Below are positions 1 through 5,747 of a stretch of 10,390 bases of DNA, piece by piece. Each line of letters starts with the position of its first letter. Within the stretch, counting starts at the first letter, position 1. Location of the stretch: positions 1 through 10,390 of the forward strand of contig JAWRJC010000027.1 in the NCBI GenBank assembly GCA_040307715.1. Direction: 5' to 3'. A program made the position numbers and the translations under genes. Source of the DNA: RUG13615 sp040307715 (lineage in GTDB: Bacteria > Bacillota > Clostridia > Peptostreptococcales > Anaerovoracaceae). The notes beneath the pieces are model-generated. The model was not told the origin of the DNA. It searched no databases and was given only the letters and a program-made list of their open reading frames with translations.

Positions 1-333
1 GGCGACCGTGAAGGCGGCCAGACAGGTTTTGGCAGCCAGGGCGGTTACGGTCAGCAGGGCCAGAGCGGCTTCGGCGGCCAGACAGGTTTTGGCGGTCAGG
101 GCGGCTACGGCCAGCAGGGGCAGAGCTCCTACGGGCAGCCCCAGAGTTACGGACAGCAGAGTCAGAACGGTTACGGTCAGCAGAGCCAGAGCGGCTACGG
201 CCAGCAGAGCCAGAGCAGCTACGGTCAGGGCTACGGCCAGCAGAGCCAGAACGGCTTTGGTCAGACCCAGCAGTCCCAGCCCTCGATGCCTCAGGGATTT
301 GAGGCGATCGACGATGACGATATTCCCTTCTAG
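1..333 (+). CDS. ssb: Single-stranded DNA-binding protein SSB, C-terminal part (5' end outside window)
   Basis: Frame 1 is open from the first base to TAG at 331-333 and gives 110 residues; the OB-fold DNA-binding domain lies upstream of the window. The identification rests on the last residues, DDDDIPF, the acidic-hydrophobic tip by which bacterial SSB recruits partners such as PriA, RecO, RecG and exonuclease I, and on rpsR following directly (the rpsF-ssb-rpsR order is standard in Bacillota). The visible linker is extreme in composition: 30 Gln, 8 Tyr and 6 Phe in 110 residues, otherwise mostly Gly and Ser, with no charged residue between positions 5 and 100. It is built from a 20-residue tandem repeat (bases 13-132) and then YGQQSQ units (bases 148-255). 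SSB linkers are normally disordered and Gly/Gln-rich, but this one is unusually long, regular and tyrosine-rich. The call is firm; the effect of the tail is inference. Confidence 0.93.
   Translation, partial: GDREGGQTGFGSQGGYGQQGQSGFGGQTGFGGQGGYGQQGQSSYGQPQSYGQQSQNGYGQQSQSGYGQQSQSSYGQGYGQQSQNGFGQTQQSQPSMPQGFEAIDDDDIPF
13..132 (+). repeat. 60-bp tandem duplication in the ssb linker
   Basis: Two adjacent in-frame 60-bp copies, 13-72 and 73-132, encode GGQTGFGSQGGYGQQGQSGF and GGQTGFGGQGGYGQQGQSSY. They differ at only a few bases, including synonymous third positions, which suggests a fairly old duplication kept by selection on the protein, or ongoing slippage with repair. Confidence 0.85.
148..255 (+). 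repeat. 24-bp repeat array encoding YGQQSQ units in the ssb linker
   Basis: In-frame units start at 148, 172, 196 and 232. Each encodes YGQQSQ followed by two Asn/Ser/Gly residues, and a short YGQG half-unit (220-231) interrupts the array. Third-position changes between units show that the peptide pattern is kept while the DNA drifts. Unit number is likely to vary between strains. Confidence 0.85.
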
Positions 334-413
334 CGCGTCGGGCGGCACGCCGGTCCGCGAATGCGGCGGGCGGCTGCGCAAAACGCTTAGTATTTGAAAA
401 AGGAGATTCCACA

Positions 414-650
414 ATGGCAATGGAAAAGAGAAGAGGCGGATTCAGAAGAAAGAAAGTCTGCCAGTTCTGTGCAGAAAAAGTCGACTTCGTAGATTATAAG
501 GATACCGAGACGCTCAAGAAGTACATCACCGAGAGAGGCAAGATCCTTCCCAAGCGCATCACCGGTACCTGCGCGATCCATCAGAGAGCGGTCACCACGG
601 CTGTCAAGAGAGCCCGCACCGTCGCTCTGCTGCCCTACGTTGCAGACTAG
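414..650 (+). CDS. rpsR: 30S ribosomal protein S18 (zinc-type)
   Basis: The product is 78 residues, normal for S18, a small-subunit protein that pairs with S6 on the platform of the 30S subunit. The family core is clear: KVCQFC, then VDYKDTETLKKYI, ERGKILPKRITGTC, HQR and KRARTVALLPYV at the end. Cys16, Cys19, Cys53 and His56 form a probable zinc site, making this the cysteine-containing form of S18; many bacteria carry a form that has lost these residues. The start at 414 is chosen over the Met at 420 because GGAG at 402-405 lies 8 bases upstream of it. The gap after ssb (334-413) is GC-rich and then switches to AT-rich just before the ribosome site; I see no promoter in it, so rpsR should be co-transcribed with ssb. 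Confidence 0.98.
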   Translation: MAMEKRRGGFRRKKVCQFCAEKVDFVDYKDTETLKKYITERGKILPKRITGTCAIHQRAVTTAVKRARTVALLPYVAD

Positions 651-678
651 TTCCGGATACGGAAAAGCGATCAGACAG

Positions 679-708
679 GAGCCGCTCTTCGGAGCGGCTC
701 TTTTATTA
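679..708 (+). terminator. Rho-independent terminator after rpsR
   Basis: A perfect 9-bp stem (GAGCCGCTC at 679-687 with GAGCGGCTC at 692-700) closes on TTCG as C(UUCG)G, an exceptionally stable RNA tetraloop. TTTTATTA follows at 701-708. This is a textbook intrinsic terminator and should end the upstream ribosomal unit, separating it from gdpP. Confidence 0.93.
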
Positions 709-735
709 GTATGAAAGCGGGAACTGTGATATAAT
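706..735 (+). promoter_or_regulatory. Extended -10 promoter for the gdpP unit
   Basis: TATAAT at 730-735 matches the sigma-A/sigma-70 -10 consensus exactly and is preceded by TGa (727-729), the extended -10 element. The -35 is weak: TTAGTA at 706-711 with an 18-bp spacer is the best I find, and it lies in the U-tract of the preceding terminator. An extended -10 often makes up for a poor -35. Transcription should start near 742, leaving a leader of about 85 bases before gdpP. Confidence 0.75.
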
Positions 736-826
736 TACTCTGTATTGGTATATCCACAATGGGGGAGTGTTCGTCCGCGCCAGGGAAGGCGGCGGCGAGA
801 GGCACACCGCAGGATATGAGTGAAAA

Positions 827-2584
827 ATGGAAAGAGAACAGATCAAAGAGTATATCAAGAGCATACCGGTCCCGATGTGCGTCCTGGATGAAAAGGGCGA
901 TGTGATCGCGGGCAGCCCCGGTATGTCGGAGGTCTTCCTGTATGACGGGCTGGCGGGCAGCAATATCTTCGCGCTGACGGGCATCAAGTATCAGGATATT
1001 GTCGCGCGCTACGAGCGTAACGACAGCGCCAAGTACAACGGCAACGGCAAGTACTTCCGCGTGCAGGTCGGCGCCCTTTCGGGCTCGCCCCTCTACCTGA
1101 CACTGACGTTCACCGACGTGACGGAATTCGAGAACCTCAAGTTCAAGTACCTCAATGAACGGCCTTATACGATCATTGTGGATGTGGACAACTTCACCGA
1201 ACTGATGCACCGGACGGAGGATGCCAACCGGCAGGCCCTGTCCGGCGAGATCGACCGGCGTGTGCGCATCTGGGCGTCGCAGATGAACGCGAGCGTCACC
1301 CAGGTCCGGCAGGGCCGCTACCTGCTGATGGCGGAGAAAAAGTACGTCGACGAGCAGCAGCGCAGCAAATTCAACGTCCTCAACGACATGCGCGAGATCC
1401 CCACGGAGGCGGATTTCCCGGTGACGGTCAGCATCGGCATCGGCGCGGACGGCGATGACATGAGTCAGGACGAAAAATTCGCGCGGCAGGCGCTCGACAT
1501 GGCCAAAGGCCGCGGCGGCGACCAGGTCGTCATCAAGCAGAATGACACCCTGACGTACTTCGGCGGCACGGCGCGCTCGGTCGAAAAGCGCAGCAAAGGC
1601 AAGTCCCGCGTCATCGGGTATGCGCTGGAGAGCCTCATCGACAGCGCCAGCAACGTGCTGATCATGGGTCATAAGAACCCGGACATGGACGCGTTCGGCT
1701 CCGCGCTCGGCGTGTACTGCCTGGCGAGACAGCGCGGGAAGCGCGCCTATATCGTCGTCGACAAGATCACGGAAGCGCTGACGCTCATGTACAACAAGAT
1801 CGTGGAAGAGGACAGGCACGAGATCATCTCGGGCGAGAAAGCGCTTGAAGTGATGGACGAAAAGAGCGTCCTCATCATGGTCGATACACACCGGCCGAGC
1901 ATCAGCGAATGCCCGGAACTGTGGGATGCCGCGGTGCGGACCGTCATCATCGACCACCACAGGAAGTCGGACGAACAGACCAAGACGCCGACCCTGAGTT
2001 ATATGGAGAGTTACGCTTCCTCCGCGTCGGAACTGGTCACGGAGATCCTCCAGTACACCGTGGAACGGCGCGACATTCTCAAAAGCGAGGCGAACGCGCT
2101 GCTGGCGGGGATCATGGTCGACACCAACAGTTTCTCGGTGAAGTCCGGGATCAGGACGTTCGAAGCGGCGGCGTGGCTCAAGCGCATCGGCGCGGACAGT
2201 GAAGAGGTCAAAAAGCTGTTTCAGATCAGCTACGATATGTTCAAACTCAAGGCGGACTGCTACAACGCCGCGCAGATCGACGATAAAGGCATGGCGTTCA
2301 CCGTTTACAGCGGCGCGACCGAGAACGCGCAGATCATCAACGCGCAGGTCGCGGACGAACTGCTGACGATCCAGGGCGTGAAGGCGAGTTTCGTCGCCTC
2401 CCGCGATCTGATGGGCCGCACGTACATCAGTGCCCGGTCGCTGGGTGACATCAACGTGCAGGTGATCATGGAGCAGTTCGGCGGCGGCGGACATCTGAAC
2501 ACCGCAGGCGCGCAGCTGCGCATGAGCCCGGAAGAGGCCATTGATCAGATCAAAGCGTATCTGACAGACGAAGGATTAGAATAA
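827..2584 (+). CDS. gdpP: GdpP-type c-di-AMP phosphodiesterase, soluble form (PAS – degenerate GGDEF – DHH/DHHA1)
   Basis: The 585-residue protein matches GdpP/YybT, which hydrolyses cyclic di-AMP and so affects potassium balance, cell wall stress and beta-lactam tolerance. In order: a PAS-like region (about 5-105); a degenerate GGDEF domain (about 112-237) with GGDQ at 230-233 in place of the cyclase signature; a DHH domain with metal motifs NPDMDA (284-289), VDT (352-354), DHH (376-378) and VDT (431-433); and DHHA1 ending in FGGGGH (551-556). All catalytic motifs are intact. The two N-terminal membrane helices usual in the family are absent. No longer start is possible because an in-frame TGA lies at 821-823, and the promoter is under 100 bases upstream. 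The ribosome site is poor (AGGA at 811-814, 12 bases away), suggesting low translation. Position before rplI and dnaB is the standard Bacillota order. Confidence 0.95.
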   Translation: MEREQIKEYIKSIPVPMCVLDEKGDVIAGSPGMSEVFLYDGLAGSNIFALTGIKYQDIVARYERNDSAKYNGNGKYFRVQVGALSGSPLYLTLTFTDVTEFENLKFKYLNERPYTIIVDVDNFTELMHRTEDANRQALSGEIDRRVRIWASQMNASVTQVRQGRYLLMAEKKYVDEQQRSKFNVLNDMREIPTEADFPVTVSIGIGADGDDMSQDEKFARQALDMAKGRGGDQVVIKQNDTLTYFGGTARSVEKRSKGKSRVIGYALESLIDSASNVLIMGHKNPDMDAFGSALGVYCLARQRGKRAYIVVDKITEALTLMYNKIVEEDRHEIISGEKALEVMDEKSVLIMVDTHRPSISECPELWDAAVRTVIIDHHRKSDEQTKTPTLSYMESYASSASELVTEILQYTVERRDILKSEANALLAGIMVDTNSFSVKSGIRTFEAAAWLKRIGADSEEVKKLFQISYDMFKLKADCYNAAQIDDKGMAFTVYSGATENAQIINAQVADELLTIQGVKASFVASRDLMGRTYISARSLGDINVQVIMEQFGGGGHLNTAGAQLRMSPEEAIDQIKAYLTDEGLE

Positions 2585-2588
2585 GAAC

Positions 2589-2602
2589 GCGGCACACGCC
2601 GC
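2589..2602 (+). other. Small GC hairpin in front of the rplI ribosome site
   Basis: GCGGC (2589-2593), loop ACAC and GCCGC (2598-2602) form a perfect 5-bp stem in the 35-base gap between gdpP and rplI. It ends five bases before the AGGAGA ribosome site (2607-2612). It has no U-tract, so it is not a terminator. It could mark a processing site or keep the ribosome site open; in a GC-rich sequence it could also be chance. Confidence 0.3.
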
Positions 2603-2619
2603 AGATAGGAGACAGAATT

Positions 2620-3066
2620 ATGATCGTGATCTTACTCAAAGACGTAAAAGGCACCGGTAAAGCAGGCGAAGTCGTCAAAGTCAGCGACGGGTTCGCGCGC
2701 AACATGCTGATCCCCCGCGGGATGGCGAAGGAAGCCACCGAAGGCAACATCCGCAGCCTCGAAAAGCAGAAGGCCATCCAGGCAGAAAAGGCAGCGGAAG
2801 CGAAAGCGGCGGCGGAGAAACTGGCCGAAGATCTAAAGAGCAAAGAGATCGTCATCCGCACCAAAGGCGGCGAAGGCGGCAAACTCTTCGGCAGCATCAC
2901 CAGCAAGGACATCGAAGCGGCCGTCAAGGAGCAGCTCGGTGTGGCGATCGACAAGAAAAAGATCCAGCTGGAATCGCCCATCAAGCACATTGGTGAGCAC
3001 GAAGTGCCCGTCAAACTGTACGCCGGCGTGCCGGCAGTGATCCGCGTAAAAGTGGAGACGAAGTAA
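2620..3066 (+). CDS. rplI: 50S ribosomal protein L9
   Basis: The product is 148 residues, the usual L9 length. The N-terminal rRNA-binding domain carries the signature MIVILLKDVKGTGKAGEVVKVSDGF at residues 1-25, with NMLIPRGMA after it. A long Ala/Lys/Glu helix (about 45-75) connects to the C-terminal domain (KGGEGGKLFGSIT, about 82-94, to the end). L9 sits at the base of the L1 stalk and helps keep reading frame. AGGAGA at 2607-2612 is a strong ribosome site 7 bases before the ATG. dnaB starts 17 bases after the stop, and rplI-dnaB is a very common pair in Bacillota. Confidence 0.98.
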   Translation: MIVILLKDVKGTGKAGEVVKVSDGFARNMLIPRGMAKEATEGNIRSLEKQKAIQAEKAAEAKAAAEKLAEDLKSKEIVIRTKGGEGGKLFGSITSKDIEAAVKEQLGVAIDKKKIQLESPIKHIGEHEVPVKLYAGVPAVIRVKVETK

Positions 3067-3083
3067 CCGGAAAGGAAACGACT

Positions 3084-4406
3084 ATGAGCAGCGAGAGGAT
3101 CCCTCCCCACAACCTGGAAGCCGAACAGTCCGTTCTCGGCGCATGCATGCTGTCGAAGGACGCGCTGTACGATGTGCTGGAAAAGGTCCGGGAGGAGGAT
3201 TTCTACAATAAGAACCACGGCGAGATCTTTGCCGCCATCAAGAGCCTTGAAAAGAAGGGCTCCCCGGTGGACGTGCTGACAGTCTCGGACGAACTGGCAC
3301 GGCGCAACTCCCTCGACATGGTCGGCGGACGCGCTTACGTGGCGACGCTTTCCGCGAATGTACCGTCGACGTCCAACGCCGGACAGTATGCGGCCATCGT
3401 CACCGACAGCGCCGAGATGCGCCGGCTCATCGAGACAGCAGGCGACATCATGGAGCAGGGGTACAGCAGCGAACTGCCGGCTTCGACCATTCTCGACCAC
3501 GCGGAGCAGCAGATCTTTGAGATCGCGCAGAGCCGCAACACCCGGGACATGGCCAAACTCAAGGACGTCCTTGCCGACAACATGGCCCTGATCAATGAAC
3601 TCGCCGACAAGAAAGGCGACATCATCGGCGTGCCGACCGGCTTCATCGACCTCGACAAGATGACCAGCGGTATGCAGAAGTCCGACCTGATCATCCTCGC
3701 GGCGCGCCCGTCCATGGGTAAGACCGCGTTCGCCCTGTGCGTGGCCCGCAACGCCGCGATCAAGGGATATAAGGTCGCCATCTTCTCGCTCGAAATGGGC
3801 AAAATGCAGCTTTCTCAGAGACTGCTGTCCATGGAGGCGGGAGTCGATTCCCACCGGCTGCGCACCGGCCGGCTGGACAACAACGACTGGATGAAGATGT
3901 CGGCCGTCATGGACCGTCTCAGCGAGGCGGACATCCGCATCGACGACACGCCCGGCATCACCGTCATGGGGATCAAGAACAAATGCCGCCGCATGAAGGC
4001 GGAAGCGGGGCTCGACCTCGTCATCATCGACTACCTGCAGCTGATGTCCGCGGAAGGCCGCGTTGAGAGCCGGCAGCAGGAAGTTTCGAACCTGTCCCGC
4101 AACTTAAAGCAGCTCGCCAGAGAACTCGACTGCCCGGTCCTTGTCCTGTCGCAGCTGTCCCGTGCTGTCGAGAGCCGTTCCGACCACAGACCGCAGCTGG
4201 CGGATCTGCGTGAATCCGGCTCCATCGAGCAGGACGCGGACGTCGTTCTCTTCCTCTACAGAGACGAAGTGTACGATAAAGAGACCGACCGTCCCGGCGA
4301 GTGCGAAGTGCATGTCTCCAAACAGAGAAACGGCCCGATCGGCGTCGTCGACGTTCTGTGGCAGGGACGCTACACCAGATTTGTCAACAAGCAGCAGGGA
4401 TCCTGA
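3084..4406 (+). CDS. dnaB: Replicative DNA helicase DnaB (DnaC of B. subtilis nomenclature)
   Basis: The 440-residue protein has the usual DnaB length. It is the hexameric 5'-to-3' helicase that unwinds DNA at the replication fork. The N-terminal helical domain begins with IPPHNLEAEQSVLGACML (6-23), the standard DnaB opening; a linker region follows at about 150-180. The RecA-like motor domain shows Walker A ARPSMGKTA (207-215, Lys213 and Thr214 binding nucleotide), the SLEM segment (235-238), Walker B LVIIDYLQL (312-320), SQLSRAVE (356-363), LRESGSIEQDAD (375-386) and KQRNGPIG (413-420), which holds the arginine finger region. There is no intein or frameshift. AAAGGAAA just upstream is the ribosome site. 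The next gene, a DnaD-type primosome protein, probably works on this helicase. Confidence 0.98.
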   Translation: MSSERIPPHNLEAEQSVLGACMLSKDALYDVLEKVREEDFYNKNHGEIFAAIKSLEKKGSPVDVLTVSDELARRNSLDMVGGRAYVATLSANVPSTSNAGQYAAIVTDSAEMRRLIETAGDIMEQGYSSELPASTILDHAEQQIFEIAQSRNTRDMAKLKDVLADNMALINELADKKGDIIGVPTGFIDLDKMTSGMQKSDLIILAARPSMGKTAFALCVARNAAIKGYKVAIFSLEMGKMQLSQRLLSMEAGVDSHRLRTGRLDNNDWMKMSAVMDRLSEADIRIDDTPGITVMGIKNKCRRMKAEAGLDLVIIDYLQLMSAEGRVESRQQEVSNLSRNLKQLARELDCPVLVLSQLSRAVESRSDHRPQLADLRESGSIEQDADVVLFLYRDEVYDKETDRPGECEVHVSKQRNGPIGVVDVLWQGRYTRFVNKQQGS

Positions 4407-4413
4407 TCCCTGC
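4394..4413 (+). other. Perfect palindrome spanning the dnaB stop codon, next to the following ribosome site
   Basis: GCAGGGATC (4394-4402) and GATCCCTGC (4405-4413) are perfect inverted repeats with only CT between them. As RNA this would fold to an 8-bp stem with a four-base loop. It contains the dnaB stop (TGA, 4404-4406) and abuts the GGAGG ribosome site (4414-4418) of the downstream gene. No U-run follows, so it is not a terminator. A translation-coupling or RNA-processing hairpin is one reading; a DNA-binding site is another. Confidence 0.5.
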
Positions 4414-4424
4414 GGAGGAAATAG

Positions 4425-5747
4425 ATGTTCAGGAAGGAATCCAAGACAACTTTATATCTGTATGACACCCCCGTCGAGAATATCTTCCTCGCGGAGTATA
4501 TGCCCGAGATCCCGGGCGATTATCTGAAGGTGTATCTGTATGCCCAGATGCTCGCCGGCAAGGGCGGTCCCGAAGAATCGCTCGGTGACGGCACGCTCGG
4601 CGCCGGGTACCGGCGCATCGCGAAAGCGCTCCGGATGGATCCGGTCGACGTCGAAAAGGCGTTTGCGTATCTGGCGGAGCTGGGGCTCGCGGAGAAGCGG
4701 GGCGGCCGCTGGATCTTCCCGATCATGAAAGAAAAACTCTACGGCAGCGGAACGAGCCGCAAAACCGCGCCTGCCGCGGGGACTGCGCCGGCAGCAGCCG
4801 GCGCGCAGGCAGACAGCGCGGGCAGCGGCAAGACCGCGTACCGGCGGCTCCTCGACAACAAACCGGTCGCGGAGATGACCGCCAGGATCCAGGAGATCGT
4901 GGGGCGGTTCCTCCTTCCCGAGGAGACGAAAGCCATCATGGACTGGATCACGGAACTCGGCACGGAGCCGGACCTGATCGTCCGCGCTTACGAGTACGCC
5001 AAGCAGCGCGGAGCGACCAGTTACCGCTATGTCAGCAAGGTCCTGATCGGCTGGGCGGAGAACGGGATCCGCACCAGAAGCGACGCCGACGATTATCTGG
5101 CGGAGCGCGACGAGCGGCATTTTGTGTACCGCAGGATCATGCAGGCGCTGGGCTTTGCCCGCAATGTGACCGAGGAGGAAGCGCGTCTCATCGACGAATG
5201 GGTCGACGAGCTCGACTGCTCCATGCAGGACATCATGGACGCCTGTGCCAAAACAGCGGGGATCGGCAATCCCAACATTAAGTATGTCGATGCCGTGCTG
5301 CGCGGCCGGAAAGGCGCGAAGCAGACAGGCGGCCAGCAGGCGCAGCGGGAAGTGCCCCGCAACCGTGTTCTTGCCTACTACGCGCATCTGCGTGAAGAGG
5401 CGGAGCAGCGCGCGGAACAGGCGCGGCAGGAAGTCTACAGAAATGTCCCCGAGATCCGGCGGATGGATGAACAGATCGCGGCGGCGAGCCGTGAAATGAC
5501 GACGGTGATGATACAGGGAGGCGCGGACAAGATCGACCGGATCCGGGATCTGCGCGCAGGGATCCAGTCCGCGGAGACGGCACGTACCCGTCTGCTCACG
5601 GAGAAAGGGATCCCGATCGATTATATGAATGTCCGCTACCGCTGCCCGCGGTGCGGCGATACAGGTGTCCTCGACAACGGGGCACGCTGTGACTGCTATC
5701 TGGAGGTCGTAAAGGAAGCGGCCGATTGGCATGAAGAAGAAAAGTAA
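4425..5747 (+). CDS. dnaD: DnaD-domain primosome protein with C-terminal DnaC/DnaI-like zinc domain
   Basis: This 440-residue protein is a probable helicase-loading or primosome factor. Residues 10-105 resemble the DnaD winged-helix region (NIFLAEYMPEIPGDYLKVYLYA, then a helix-turn-helix-like stretch). An Ala/Gly/Ser linker follows at about 107-138. Two DnaB_2/DnaD-type domains come next: 150-215, ending YRYVSKVLIGWAENGI, and about 232-295, ending IKYVDAVLRG. Residues 312-427 form a charged coiled coil, then CPRC (407-410) and CDC (422-424), four probable zinc ligands around GDTG. From memory of the families, this last part looks like the N-terminal domain of clostridial DnaC/DnaI loaders, yet no Walker motif or AAA+ domain follows here or in the next gene. 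GGAGG at 4414-4418 is the ribosome site. The DnaD call is strong; the origin of the C-terminal domain is inference. Confidence 0.88.
   Translation: MFRKESKTTLYLYDTPVENIFLAEYMPEIPGDYLKVYLYAQMLAGKGGPEESLGDGTLGAGYRRIAKALRMDPVDVEKAFAYLAELGLAEKRGGRWIFPIMKEKLYGSGTSRKTAPAAGTAPAAAGAQADSAGSGKTAYRRLLDNKPVAEMTARIQEIVGRFLLPEETKAIMDWITELGTEPDLIVRAYEYAKQRGATSYRYVSKVLIGWAENGIRTRSDADDYLAERDERHFVYRRIMQALGFARNVTEEEARLIDEWVDELDCSMQDIMDACAKTAGIGNPNIKYVDAVLRGRKGAKQTGGQQAQREVPRNRVLAYYAHLREEAEQRAEQARQEVYRNVPEIRRMDEQIAAASREMTTVMIQGGADKIDRIRDLRAGIQSAETARTRLLTEKGIPIDYMNVRYRCPRCGDTGVLDNGARCDCYLEVVKEAADWHEEEK

Noticed and set aside
8..397. + strand open frame in the second frame over the ssb tail (129 codons, Arg/Ala/Ser repeats)
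   Set aside because: Repetitive only because the ssb repeats are read out of frame; frame 1 ends in the diagnostic SSB tip DDDDIPF.
334..413. Possible regulatory RNA or promoter between ssb and rpsR
   Set aside because: Only a 4-bp stem (355-358 with 363-366) and a TAGTAT without a -35 are visible, too little in GC-rich sequence to call.
759..905. Possible upstream reading frame (ATG at 759, in frame with ATG at 816) overlapping the gdpP start
   Set aside because: ATG at 759 has no ribosome site and ATG at 816 is poorly spaced from GAGAGG. The roughly 48-residue product is hydrophilic with no motif, and it does not encode the missing GdpP membrane helices. Translational control cannot be excluded but is not supported.
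671..2494. Long open frame on the - strand (607 codons) opposite gdpP
   Set aside because: It mirrors a certain gene with intact DHH motifs. Its translation is rich in Arg, His, Asp and Val without domain motifs, as expected for the complement of a GC-rich gene.
2550..3854. Long - strand open frame (434 codons) opposite rplI and the start of dnaB
   Set aside because: It spans two well-identified genes and their junction, has no recognisable motif or convincing ribosome site, and is a complement shadow.
4452..5732. Long - strand open frame (426 codons) opposite the DnaD-domain gene
   Set aside because: Low-complexity Arg/Leu/Asp-rich translation with no family signature; shadow of the + strand gene.
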